Origin: Zoroaster sp. YZ-2022 | Taxonomy: Eukaryota; Echinodermata; Asteroidea; Forcipulatida; Zoroasteridae | Assembly (NCBI GenBank): GCA_029582265.1 | Contig: CM055816.1 | Coordinates: 83,675,165-83,739,164 of the forward strand | Length of the DNA stretch: 64,000 bases | Direction: 5' to 3' | Shown: positions 11,301-21,829 of the stretch, in pieces | How the letters are laid out: each line of letters opens with the position of its first letter | Numbering within the stretch: position 1 is the stretch's first letter | The notes under the pieces: model-generated | The model's database searches: none | Seen by the model: only the letters and a program-made list of their open reading frames with translations | Told to the model about the DNA's origin: nothing | Translations under genes and position numbers: made by a program

Positions 11301-11548
11301 TACCCAATCTATCCCTTAATACTTTAACACATTTAAATTGAATTCAAAAACTACCAACGTACTTGTAGCACGATCCGATAGTGCGCTGGTACTGTCCCCT
11401 CAGACCACCGGGGTTTGGGTTCGATAACCGTCTGCGTCCAATTTAGGGACTTGGCTTTTTGCCGGAACTGGCTCCGGTAATGCTTGGGAGCTGCCTTGTT
11501 TCTCCCCAAAAGGTGCAAGACCTTCTTGATTGATTGATTGGTAGATCG
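11215..11548 (+). mobile_element. Dimeric tRNA-derived SINE (SINE-3), internally shortened
   Basis: Two tRNA-like heads in tandem. The first (11222-11288) has GGTAGCTCAGTCGGTAGAG and a B-box-like CAGTTCAACTCC. The second (about 11358-11440) has GTAGCACGATCCGATAGTGC and GGGTTCGATAACC. A body follows (GGTAATGCTTGGGAGCTGCC) and then directly a TTGATTGATTGATTGG tail. Compared with the minus-strand copy at 21830-22325, most of the body is missing. Confidence 0.65.
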
Positions 11549-11690
11549 CGTGACTGACGAGCCAGAGATCCTCCTTGTATCGAACTCTGACCAGAGGATT
11601 GTTAATTTTGTAAAAGTACATTCCTGTTGAAAACGTGGGGTGCCATGGTCGAGCGGTTTAGTGCATCGCACAAATTCCTCGCACAAACCC
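11549..11690 (+). repeat. tRNA-like unit fragment and SINE-1 head fragment
   Basis: 11549-11635 matches the units of the 19-kb array (CGTGACTGACGAGCCAGAGATCC, then GTTAATTTTGTAAAAGTACA). 11638-11690 matches the SINE-1 tRNA-like head (CCATGGTCGAGCGGTTTAGT). Fragments of three SINE-like repeats are thus fused end to end. Confidence 0.6.
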
Positions 11691-12499
11691 CCTTTTCTGG
11701 TTGTATTTTTTGTGACAAATATGTAAAACGTACAAAGTATAATCTGATGTGACTGTTCTTGGCTTTTTTAAATAATAATAATAATAATAATCATGGCATT
11801 TTATTGTGGTTAATAGTTAAAATATAAAATGCTGCAGAAAAAACAGTGAAAATAAAGTACAAATAGCCTAAACAGAGAAAATTACAACAAGTGAAGTTAC
11901 ATAGAACAATAAAGTGTTATTTCATATCAAGTACAGTTTTGCATGGGCAACATCAACATTAGCAGTAAAATAATTACATTATTGAGTTAAAATTTATTTA
12001 TACAGTGTATACACATAATACTAATATTGTTTCCCTTATACTTTTCGGTGGGTTTCTAGCGTGAAACAAAGAGTTCCCTAATACTGGGGTACTTTCAAAG
12101 ATAGAAGTAGAAGAAGATGTACATGTACACCTCATTGGATAGAGTAATTTGACAACCAACAGTGAGCACTACAAGGTGTCTATTGCACTGTCCCTGAATG
12201 ATGTATGTGGGCAAATCTACTTACGTGAAATTAAATAAACTGAAATGAGAAATAAAACAGAATAAAATAAACTAAAATAAAATAAAACAAAAAATTCAAT
12301 AAAATGCTAAACAAATAAAATGAAAATATAACAAATTTTAATAAAATTAAATTAAATAAAATAACAGTTTACACCGTTTTAATGTGAGGTTACAGTCTTG
12401 TGACATTTATTCCACTTTCACAAGCTTCTTGACTATTGAAAAATGAGAGCAGCAAAAAAATAATAATTTGATCTTGGAGCCCCTCAAGCTTCAATATGG
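11691..12499. other. AT-rich non-coding stretch
   Basis: A short (TAA)n microsatellite near 11769-11790 and A/T-rich sequence rich in AAATAAAATAAA near 12240-12365. No gene or element end recognised. Confidence 0.4.
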
Positions 12500-12501
12500 T
12501 A

Positions 12502-12936
12502 TATGTGACGTGTTCTCCCGAAATCAGACACTTTTGGGCAGGTTATCAAAATTGAGTTAGTTATTGATTATGAAAGTAGAGATCCTCAGCTTTACAATGA
12601 TACCTTTTGTTTTTAAACTGGACTCCCCAAAGCGGAGTTACGTAATTTTTAGGTATGTCTTTACGAAAATTACAAACGGAGATAATCGACTTTAAAGTTA
12701 CAAGTTTCATTTGGTAATTAACTAATTTGGTAATTAACTAATTTGGTAATTAATTAATTTTAAGTAATTAACTTCTTACAAAGATACTTCTGTTCTGTTA
12801 TAAACATTATAAATATTGATAATTTACAAGAAACTCAAATTCCACAAAAAACACCCCCAGGCATATTTTTGCCCGTTTCTCAGTTCCGAGCTCTGCCCAT
12901 ACATAAGTGTCTGATTTCAGGAGAACACGTCACATA
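12502..12936. mobile_element. MITE with TATGTGACG ends, copy 1
   Basis: Inverted ends of about 30 bp: TATGTGACGTGTTCTCCCGA, then AATCAGACAC, at the left and its near-complement at the right, flanked by TA (12500-12501 and 12937-12938). A second copy at 19203-19598 shares ends and the interior block GTAATTTTTAGGTATGTCTTT / TTACGTAATTCCGCG. TA duplication and this structure suit Tc1/mariner-type MITEs. No coding frame. Confidence 0.65.
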
Positions 12937-12938
12937 TA

Positions 12939-13502
12939 ACTTGTACATATATCACAATGTTAAGTTTAAGATTTACCTGCTGCAAAATTCATGTAAAAAA
13001 CCTATGACGTTTTGGTCAGAAAGAATAATAATAATAATAATAATTTTAAAAAAATCTCTTTGAGTTTAACAAAGGTGGTTTCTGCTGAGGGCCGAAACCC
13101 CCAATACAAAAATAAAAATCTGTAGGAAAACAAAGGTGGTTTCGGTGGTTTTGACTATAAAAAACATGACTGAAATATTATTTTTGTGACAGAAATCGTG
13201 CTCCAACATAGAATCGAAAGTCTCGTACATGGCAATGGCGAAGTGCGGATGGAGAGATACCACTGAGAAGCTGCTCTGCAAACTGTAAATAAACATAAAC
13301 AAACATGTAAAACAGAGATAATATTTGTGATGTAAGTTTTTTATCCTTTTAGCAAGTTCCCTTTAAAGGGACAGGCTCGTCGCTTGGCCCTCTGTCGCTC
13401 GCAATGAGAAAGGCGATTTTATAATGTGTAAGAGATGGCAGTAGCAAGGTCAAAGGTGACCATTCGTGGCACGAATTTGTCTGTTGTGCATTGATGAGCC
13501 TG
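12939..13502. other. Non-coding stretch before the Penelope element
   Basis: (AAT)n near 13025-13043 and a short internal duplication of AACAAAGGTGGTTTC at 13068-13083 and 13130-13144. No gene seen. Confidence 0.4.
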
Positions 13503-13517
13503 CATCTTTAGGTAGCT

Positions 13518-13925
13518 GTGGTGACCGCAGCCCTACTACCTGACTTTTACAACTTCTGTCATTAACGGACGGTAGTAGGGCTGCGGTGAATGCCCATGGT
13601 AGTCCTGTATGGACATGTATCGATATCGAGCAGGCAATGTTCTGTACCCCAAAAAGGTGTCCCAAACATGAGAAATGCTCTTCAAACTCACCTCCAAGAT
13701 TCTATGCCACCTACAGATGCCTCTTCTGAAGTTTAAAACCATGCAACTTGCATTGGCGAAATTTTATAGACATTTTAAGTGTGGAAAAATGCAAGATTGA
13801 ACTAGTAAACATGGAAACTGCTGGATTTCCCAACAATGCATTGCGCGCATACACAATGACCCTCCTGCTACCGGTAAAAAACGAAAAACAGGCAGTATAG
13901 CGCCACCTAGCGATTTTTAGCATAC
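13518..13925 (+). repeat. Left inverted arm of the Penelope element
   Basis: Reverse complement of 16181-16588 over exactly 408 positions with only a few visible substitutions and no visible net indel. Each arm has its own 16-bp stem (CCGCAGCCCTACTACC and complement) separated by about 36 nt near its outer end. Confidence 0.9.
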
Positions 13926-13939
13926 CAACTACATACAGT

Positions 13940-15700
13940 CTATTGAACCTTCCATCCGAAAGCTCGAGAAACAAAAGGCAGACGATATCCGTATTCAGAT
14001 ACACCAGATCTTAAAAAACGTGAAGCCCCCGAAATCCAATATCACAAGACTGGAATATCAGGCTGTCAATAACCTCCGTAATGACTCTTCGATACACATT
14101 CTAAAGGCAGACAAGGGTAATGCCACAGTAGTGATGGACCGCTTCAGAATACGATCAGAAGGTTCAGGATATCTCGACACGGATACCTACACCCGCTTCA
14201 AAAGAACCCGATTCCGTTAGCAGAAAGGGAAAGTCGCCAAGAAAACTTCTTTTCCTTAAACCGAGCACAGCCTTACCCAAAGCACTATACAGGCACCTCC
14301 GTCCGGCCCAGCTCGAATGCCCAAGATTCTTTGGCCTACCAAAGATTCATAAACCAGACAGACCGCCCGACCGATTGTCTCATCCCGAGGTTCCCCACGA
14401 TAACCTCGCCTAACACTTGACAGGGGTTTACACCCACTGTGGGTAAGACGCCCACCATGTACCCAATTCAGTGCAGGGTTTATCAACATCATAAAGGGAA
14501 CAATATTGCAGCCCTTCCGACACGCTAGTGAGTTTTGACGCTGTCATTATTCACCAATGTACCGACAGATGAGGCTATCCTCGTAACCAAGTCGATATCG
14601 AACATGATAGCACGCCCCGAACGAACCAGCCTAACGCCAGATCAAATCGTAGATCTACTTTCATTATGTGTGAAATCCACATACTTCCAATGGAGAGAGA
14701 CTTACTATCAACAGTCTTTGGGCACTCCAATGGGATCCCCGATATATCCGGTCCTGGCAAACATCTTCATGGAAGATTTCGAACAGAAAGCCCTCGAGAC
14801 GGCACGATACAAACCCAAACTATGGCTTCGATACGTAGATGATACTTTCATCATTTGGCAGCACGGTTCCGACAAACTGAGTGACTTCCTCGGTCACCTC
14901 AACCAGCAACATCCGAAAGCATTCAATTCACCATGGAAACTGAGACATCCGACTGCCTTCCTTGATGTACTATTTCAAACAGGTTGATGGCTCACTTGGG
15001 CATTCGGGTTTACAGAAAACCCACACACACAGACCGCTACCTAAATGCCCGGTCGCTCCACCCACCATCCGGTGAAATCCTCCGTGAATCGCACCCTATC
15101 AAGGGCACACTATCAGTGATAAAGAGCACTTGCCATCCGAGTTGAAACATCTTAACGCCGTGTTAAGAGACAATGGGTACAGACCTGATAAGCTTAAGTT
15201 CCTCCCGGTCAGGAACGCCCACGATCCTCTGATGCAACCGAAAACCCATTGCCGCGTTACCGCACATCGGCCACACTTCACACAAGATTCAGCGATCTCA
15301 GAGGGAAGCTGACATTAAGGTCTACTACCGTGACTCAAACAAGTTGGAAACGGTTACACACCCACAAGGACAGACATGATCCCAGCCGCTGGCTGGGGTT
15401 TACCGAATTCCTTGCACTTGTGGGAAAGTGTACATTGGCGAGACCGCAGAGACCCACGACCAGGATCAAGGAACACAAGGCCCACGGCCGTCAGAGGGGA
15501 ATGTGTGACAAATCTGGGTATCATCAAACACTCCACCGATTTGGACCATATCATTGACTGGCAGAATGCAAAGATCATAGCCCCGAAAAGCACTGGTACA
15601 CCCGTCAGATCAGAGAGGCTATTGAGATTCATAAACATGACACTGTCCCCCAGGACATCGGCTATTTCATCAGCAACATTTGGTATTCAATCCTACCATC
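13940..15700 (+). pseudogene. Penelope-like RT / GIY-YIG protein, frameshifted
   Basis: N-terminal part around 14014-14150: VKPPKSNITRLEYQAVNNL and ILKADKGNATVVMDR, typical Penelope motifs. Next 14253-14410: FFGLPKIHKPDRP. Then the longest open piece, 14535-14987, has SLFTNVPTDEA, the block GTPMGSPIYPVLANIFME and the catalytic WLRYVDDTFIIW (Y-x-D-D), ending TAFLDV. After a frameshift come LKHLNAVLRDNGY (15135-15175) and, around 15400-15460, PCTCGKVYIGET, the first GIY-YIG block (here VYIGE), which cuts target DNA in this class. At least four frame changes or stops separate these parts, so the protein cannot be made as it stands. Confidence 0.85.
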
Positions 15701-15917
15701 CACCAACACCCACACCCCACTGTCAACTGATACGCCTCAGCAGGAAACACACAGCAGGAAACACACACACACAGCAGGAAACACACACAACAAGAACAAT
15801 GCCACGGTGGCAACCAATCACAACACATCACACAACAGTAGCACCAATCGAACACTTCCCATTCTACACATAATCTCAGCAATACTACTTAAGGAGTTGC
15901 ATCGGCAAACCTCTTCA

Positions 15918-15957
15918 TTCTCCTGAAGAAGATTAGAGCAGGCTAATCGAAACGCTG
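15918..15957 (+). repeat. Hairpin motif of Penelope terminus
   Basis: CCTGAAGAAGATTAGAGCAG then GCTAATCGAAACGCTGAGA. A 6-bp stem GATTAG/CTAATC lies between a CTGAAGA box and a GAAAC box, and TCTCAGC upstream (about 15872-15878) can pair with GCTGAGA. Equivalent stems at 32 kb, 41 kb and 52 kb differ by matched base changes. The boxes resemble a hammerhead ribozyme core (CUGANGA...GAAA), with one extra base before the stem. Confidence 0.5.
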
Positions 15958-16180
15958 AGAATAACCTGCGGAAGTCCCTTGGTTCTCCTGAACCATATTA
16001 ACCCGTGAAGTCCCATGGTTCTCCCTGAACCATATTTCTCACTTCTGAACCTTTCTCACTTAACGAAGGTTGAGATACGATTGTGCGATACGGTTCTTTT
16101 CAGAACCTGTATCTCAGCTTCACGTTAGTTGAGATAAACACATGGTGTTACCGCAAACCGAAACGATATACATACATTTG

Positions 16181-16588
16181 GTACGCTAAAAATCGCTAGG
16201 TGGCGCTATACTGCCTGTTTTTCGTTTTTTACCGGTAGCAGGAGGGTCATTGTGTATGCGCGCAATGCATTGTTGGGAAATCCAGCAGTTTCCATGTTTA
16301 CTAGTTCAATCTTGCATTTTTCCACACTTAAAATGTCTGTAAAATTTCGCCAATGCAAGTTGCATGGTTTTAAACTTCAGAAGAGGCATCTGTAGGTGGC
16401 ATAGAATCTTGGAGGTGAGTTTGAAGAGCATTTCTCATGTTTGGGACACCTTTTTGGGGTACAGAACATTGCCTGCTCGATATCGATACTTGTCCATACA
16501 GGACTACCATGGGCATTCACCGCAGCCCTACTACCGTCCGTTAATGACAGAAGTTGTAAAAGTCAGGTAGTAGGGCTGCGGTCACCAC
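16181..16588 (-). repeat. Right inverted arm of the Penelope element
   Basis: Inverted copy of 13518-13925. Five further bases (AACTA) precede the right target duplication. Confidence 0.9.
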
Positions 16589-16608
16589 AACTACATCTTT
16601 AGGTAGCT

Positions 16609-18520
16609 TTTTACTCAGTGAAATAAAAAAGGTGTCTGACAAAAGTTCTTTACCATAAGCACAAACACTCCACAGCTGTGGGTATCACGCTGGCGAGAGT
16701 TGCCATAGAGCTTCATGGTCCATCTAGTAGGGGTTTCATGTATTTCTCTTGCCCTGGCATTCATGCAGTTTCTGTAATATCAGAAAGATAGTGCAAGTAT
16801 TACAATCTGTAAAGATTAAGTAATCCATAAAAACAAGCGTGACAATATAGATAACTTACAGATAACACAAGAAATTGAAAATAAAGTTACAAAAAGAATG
16901 GCCTCCAAAAGAAGCAAAAAGGGCCACATATGACCACCCCCCCCCTTGCGATGATCGTAACCTTCAACAGTCAGAGCATGGAGGTTACGAATCTATAGTT
17001 TTTATTGACAATTGACAATTGAGTTAGGCTATTATTAAGTATGGTGGTCATCCTGTTGAATAAAACCTCATTCGGATACGACACATTCAATGGCACATCA
17101 CACGTTATTCCAATCACTTCAACTACCTTAGTTACTAATTAATACTAGTAATAGTAGGGAGGACGAAAGCAACAGCGCCCTCACATCAAAAGTGCTGAAA
17201 AAACTCCGTTACGAGCGATAATTTCTAACGTCAAAAATTTATTTCTCACTAGAAAACAAAGCTACAACTCAAAACACAGTAGATTCATGCACCATTTTCA
17301 CTGTTTCACACTTTAAAAAGGTTTTGAACGAATTTTACCGTCGAGTTGAAGATGAAAACGAAGCCCGAAAATGGCCCAAAGCGGAAAATGAACTGTCAAA
17401 TTCGCCGCTCAAAAATGGTCCAAAAAAAATTACCGGTAAGACCCATTTTTATATGGCAGGGACTTTGCGATCCCTTCATCAATCCTGACGATCTTGGTAT
17501 CAAAATAAAGCTTAAAATTAGATCTGTAGCCAGAAAACTGTTTCAAATGTACTTTAAAAAATTAATTAGGTCTTAAAACAAAAGAAAGACTTTGAGACCG
17601 AATAATTTTTGATCTAACACTGGTACGGCCTTCACCCGTACCTCAATGGAATGCCCGTTTCGTGCTCTTTCCGACAGTATGTGGGTTGTACCTAGACATC
17701 GAGGTCCCATTAAGTTATAGCGATATTCATTTTACCTGTTCTGCGAAAAAAGTTGGCGAGCGAGCCAGCTAGGCGCCATCCGGTGATGAGTCATCAGTCT
17801 GGTATTCGCCTCACTTGTACGCACAGTAAACGGAGCCGGGATCAGACTGGCGAGGTTTTGTTTACGCGTTGTCAGCCGGCAAGCCAGCAATGCGCGAGCT
17901 CATCGGTCTGGGATTCATCTCACTTTTACGCGCATTAAACTGAGCCGGGATCAGACTAACCAGGCTTTTTTACGAGCGTGGCCACGCACTTGTCACAACA
18001 ACAAGTTCGTTAAGTTTGAAGGCATATTTTTAAAAATCTTAATTAATTTGGCATCAATGGCAACTAGTTTTCAGATTGATTGGGTGAAAGAGTAGGCTGG
18101 TTTCTACAGATGTTCTAAAAATGAAAAAAAAATTGCCAAATACTTTTCAAGATTCACTTCCTTGAAAATGGACAGTTTTTGTATGATGTTATTGAACTCC
18201 CAAAGGGACCACAGGACACCTTGGAGGTTATGTACGTAACGTAATACGAGCTTGGACCATTGCGATAACTTTAATGACCTCTAACTCTGGAATGCCTGGG
18301 CCGATTTTCTTCAAACCAAAAACAAATGGCTTCTGGGAATAAGATATCTGGTTTAAACACAGTGCAGGCCTGTTAAGTTGCGGTTGATTTTTTTGGATTG
18401 ACATCCCTAGTAATACTAGTAGTACGCATCTACACAGTGTCAATGACACTGACAGTGAACAGTGCAGTGGGAATGTCACTGTCAGTGCTGATTATAATAC
18501 TATACTATAGTGCAGTGGTC
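16609..18520. other. Non-coding stretch with a degenerate 120-bp duplication
   Basis: Two diverged tandem units at about 17755-17975 share ATCAGTCTGG...TTCGCCTCACTTGTACGC / ATCGGTCTGG...TTCATCTCACTTTTACGC and GAGCCGGGATCAGACT. A CACTGACAGTG / CACTGTCAGTG inverted stretch lies at about 18445-18488. Nothing else recognised. Confidence 0.45.
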
Positions 18521-18544
18521 AGGATCTTACTGACGTGTACTTAC

Positions 18545-18713
18545 TGGCCTCATCATAAGAGTAATTCTTGGCTTGGCAACGAACCACCCTCTTCTGAACA
18601 TCCGTCAACCTTGCTAAATACAACCCGCTGTTTAAGTAACGGATAATTTTTGTGATCTTCTCACAAAATTCGTTGAAACGATCCGCACGTTCACTGCTCG
18701 TGGAGGCCGCCAT
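18545..18713 (-). CDS. Candidate first coding exon, unknown gene
   Basis: The minus strand has ATGGCGGCC in a good start context at 18713, then 56 codons (MAASTSSERADRFNEFCEKI at the start, then KIIRYLNSGLYLARL and CQAKNYSYDEA), ending at a strong donor, A|GTAAGTAC, at 18545/18544. Composition is protein-like: charged, with hydrophobic spacing of an amphipathic helix, and not repetitive. No family recognised. No partner exon with matching phase (phase 1) was identified at lower coordinates, so this could be a real 5' exon or a chance frame of a repeat. Just upstream on the same strand lies an RTE 3' end. Confidence 0.35.
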
Positions 18714-18867
18714 GACAGTTCCAGCAAGCCGTGTGTACACGATCGACTCAGCACGGCACTAAATGGCCTACTTTCGTACGCTGTGCGCAGACACAGCATG
18801 ACGTAATTTTACCATATTGCGTCATCCGGATATCTGAGCGCGCCGGACAGCTGAGACTGTGACACCG

Positions 18868-18992
18868 GTCCCAAGCCCGGATAAATGGGAGGGTTGCGTC
18901 AGGAAGGGCATCCGGCGTAAAACCTATGCCAAATCAAATATGCGGATCATGATCCGCTGTGGCGACCCCTAACGGGAGCAGCCGAAAGAGGA
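18868..18992 (+). mobile_element. 3' end of an RTE-type non-LTR retrotransposon
   Basis: Contains CAAGCCCGGATAAATGGGAG, GTTGCGTCAGGAAGGGCATC, CAAATATGCGG and GCTGTGGCGACCCCTAACGG. From memory this is the highly conserved 3' tail of RTE-clade elements in fish and marine invertebrates. Severely 5' truncated; no protein part present. Confidence 0.7.
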
Positions 18993-19002
18993 CAACAACA
19001 TT

Positions 19003-20023
19003 CCTGTTGAAAACATTTAAATGGTCTTTTAACTTGATATATATCTTTAACCTAATTAATGCATGAGAATCAGTTAGCTCAGTTGGTAGTGCGCGTGACT
19101 AACGAGCCAGAGATCCGTGGATCGAACCCCAACCAGAGAATTGTTAATTTTGTAAAAGTACATTCCTGTTGAAAACATTTAAAATGGTCTCTTAACTTCA
19201 AATATGTGACGCGTTCTACCAAAATCAGACAGAATTGGGCAGAGCTCGGAACTGACAAATAGCCCAAAAATTAATGTTTATAAATCCCTTAATAAAGCAA
19301 ATATAAGGCAATATTATTCTTCTGTAATGCCCGTTGATAGGGAAAATGAAGTACCTTTGTAGTTAATTACTTAAATTATACCAGATTAAATTTGGTATTA
19401 AACTTTAAAGGGCAAAAACTCCGTTTTGAGTTTTCGTAAAGACAAACTTAAAAATTACGTAATTCCGCGTTTGCACATCCAGTTAAAATAAAAAAGCTAT
19501 CATTTTAAAACTGAAGATCTCTACTTTCATTATCAATAACCAACTCAATTTTGATTTATTGCCCAAATGTGTCTGATTTCGGTAGAACACATCACATATA
19601 TCTTTAACCTAATGAATGCATGAGAATCAGTTAGCTCAGTTGGTAGTGCGCGTGACTATGAATAGTGCGCGGATTGAATCCTGACAAGAGAATTGTTGTA
19701 AAAGTACGTTCATGTTGAAAACATTTAAATTTTCTTTTAACTTCATATATATATTTAACATATGCAATGTACAGGAATCAGTTAGCTTAGTTGGTAGTGC
19801 GCGTGATTGATGAGCCAGAGATCCTTGCATCGAATCCCGACGAGATAATTGTTAATTTTGTAAAAGTATATTCCACTGAAAACATTTAAATGGTCTTTTA
19901 ACTTCAAATAATCTTTAACATATCGAATGTACAAGAATCAGTTAGCTCGGTTGGAAGATCCTTGGATCGAATCCCGAAGAGAGAATTGTTAATATTTTGT
20001 AAAAGTATATTCCTGATGAAAAC
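19003..20023 (+). repeat. Tandem array of tRNA-like units (~155-bp period)
   Basis: About five units. Each has a tRNA-like part (GTTAGCTCAGTTGGTAGTGC at 19073, 19629, 19780 and 19940, then GAGCCAGAGATCC and a B-box-like GGATCGAACCCC) and a spacer (GTTAATTTTGTAAAAGTA, GAAAACATTTAAATGGTCT). Spacing between heads is about 151-160 bp once the MITE at 19203-19598 is discounted. The heads are degenerate and not expected to be functional tRNAs. A stray unit lies at 11549-11635. Confidence 0.75.
19203..19598. mobile_element. MITE with TATGTGACG ends, copy 2
   Basis: Same ends as 12502-12936 (TATGTGACGCGTTCTACC and complement). It sits inside a unit of the tRNA-like array; neighbouring units (AACTTCATATATATATTTAAC) show the uninterrupted site, consistent with insertion at TA. 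No coding frame. Confidence 0.65.
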
Positions 20024-20027
20024 GTTT

Positions 20028-21200
20028 ATTTGTCGCCGGTGGGATTTGAACTGGCGACCGTTCGCTTCACAGTCAGTCGCTCTACCGACTGAGCTATCAG
20101 TGACTTGAACACTTGAAGATGGAGATAATTTTTTTTAAATTTTTTTTAAAGGCAATTCGCCCCACACAAGGCCAATGGCCACTCCAAGGTGGGGGCTACT
20201 CAGTCATTAAGTTGTTACAACGACTCCACACTGAAGAAACCAGCCCCTCGCACCGAAACAAGACAAGTTAATAACCAGCCTCTTCACGGTGCGAATAGGA
20301 CTGGGAGAGGTAACTAGTCCAGAACAAGGCAGTTGTTAAACTGCCTCTGCCCCTATAAGCAATTATGGTTAAGTGTCTTGCTCAAGGACACACAAGTGTC
20401 ACGGCCGGGATTTCGAACATACATTCTGCTGCTAACACCAGAACTTGAGTCCAGTAAGCTAGACCGCTCGGCCACGACACTCCACTGGAGATAACATTTG
20501 CCTACATTTTCCTGTAAATTTGCATGTAATTTTGACAGTGTACTTTCTCTCACAGTGATGCAAAGATACTAGGGGTGGCTGCATTTCATTGGCCATTTTG
20601 CAGGGAACAAACAAATTCCAGTATCATCAGCGCCGCCCCTCCCCTCCCCACTTGTCGACACTGCTCTAAACCAGTGCGTCATACGGTTATACACAGTCTG
20701 CAATAATAGGCCTATGTCATGCAATGCGTTTAACGCAATTCAGGTCGCCGTTAAATTCTCACAACAAACGAAGCATCCTCTTTGGAAAAAGGGCCTACGT
20801 TTGGAAGCAACTTAGGACCCCGCTGGTTCAGTGCCTAGTTTATCGAATATACTCACAGTTGGAAGTCAGCGACAACGTACTGTCATGATACCGGTATTTG
20901 ACACTTTTTACACAATCCCTCCGGCGTACGGTCCTCAAATCTTTATTTTTCAGACAAAAATTAAGGGCATACAAGTTAATTATGATAAACAGCTCAGCGT
21001 AAGGCTTTTTTTTCTCACTTTAGTTGGGTGCACCCTCATGTGGAAAAGCTCTTTCCTATGCCTACAACGTAACCGTTAATCTTACATAGCGCCCTCAAAG
21101 GACGAAATAAGTTAGTTTATTTAGCCGAAATTGTACTAAAGATACTTTTGAGGGTTTAAAATAATGTCGGTCAAACTTTGCATGAATTAGTATTCAGAAA
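20028..21200 (-). repeat. Dispersed repeat family A, copy 2
   Basis: Reverse-oriented match to 9640-11300 without the Harbinger-like insertion. It starts with a tRNA-like segment (20032-20102, minus strand: GATAGCTCAGTCGGTAGAGC, B-box-like CAGTTCAAATCC), followed by CACTGTGAGAGAAAGTACAC, GCGTTAAACGCATTGC and GGGTGCACCC blocks. A SINE is inserted at 20129-20485. Confidence 0.7.
20129..20485 (-). mobile_element. tRNA-derived SINE (SINE-2) with 9-bp target duplication
   Basis: TGGAGATAA flanks it at 20120-20128 and 20486-20494. The minus strand begins GTGTCGTGGCCGAGCGGTCT (tRNA-Leu/Ser-like head) and includes GTGTCCTTGAGCAAGACACT. The 3' half differs from SINE-1 (AAGGCCAATGGCCACTCC region) and ends in an A/T tail. 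It shares head and central block with SINE-1, so the two form one superfamily with different tails. Confidence 0.75.
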
Positions 21201-21304
21201 ACTTGATGAAGATGATAACAATTGTTGTGGTATTTGACAGAAGGAACGTGTTTGCACCCAACTTCCAAAAAAAAGATTTTTTTAATCCGTTTGTATTGCA
21301 TACA

Positions 21305-21465
21305 GCGCCGCACAATGACGAGGGGTATCTGTGTTCGACGGCCGTTTTCGAATTTTGAGGCCAAAAAGTCTTAAAATTATGAGTTTTCGAAGAGGGAAAA
21401 TCTAAGCTATCTGTTGACTCCACGCTTGTGACTGTATCTCAAAAACTGGCAGACTTACCACGCAG
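21305..21465. repeat. Repeat B copy 1 (pair with 22965-23092)
   Basis: Shares GGGTATCTGTGTTCGACGGCC, AAGCTATCTGTTGACTCCA and CTTGTGACTGTATCTC with 22965-23092 in the same orientation. Copy 2 ends within a few bases of the stop codon of the long gene at 23100. Confidence 0.65.
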
Positions 21466-21829
21466 CAAGTGTTCATGCTATATTAAATGTTTGCTGTTCA
21501 AATCCCGCCCAGCCATGTACAGAATGTACGGGGCTATTCAAAGCCAATGTATTATACAAAATTACTTTCTCTCACAGCGCTGCAAAGGTCCACGGGCTGG
21601 GTGCATTTCAGTGGCCATTTTATTGAGATAACCATCCCCAACCGTGTATTTAAATACGACTCTATAGTGTACATATTTCACAAACAAATTCCAGTATGAT
21701 TTAATACTTTCTCAATAAATTTGATGAGTATGAGGCAAGCAAATAATGTGGTGACGTTGGTTTATGGTGTGTAGTCCGTGGGTAGTCTGTGTTTTTAGGG
21801 ATTTTATGTGCAAACATTGTTTAAAAAAA

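Larger units (their letters stand above)
13518..16593 (+). mobile_element. Penelope-like retroelement with inverted terminal arms
   Basis: Flanked by the 15-bp direct repeat CATCTTTAGGTAGCT (13503-13517 and 16594-16608), taken as target duplication. The body encodes Penelope-type reverse transcriptase followed by a GIY-YIG endonuclease signature, the combination that defines Penelope-like elements. The ends are 408-bp inverted arms with very high identity. Terminal repeats in direct or inverted orientation are known for this class. The 3' third contains a hairpin and a GTTCTTTTCAGAAC palindrome that recur at three other loci in the window. Confidence 0.85.

Noticed and set aside
14256..14492. 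Minus-strand frames within the Penelope element
   Set aside because: Shadows of the plus-strand RT coding sequence.
19070..19135. Functional tRNA gene
   Set aside because: A- and B-box-like words are present but the acceptor and anticodon stems do not pair well, and the unit is repeated with decay.
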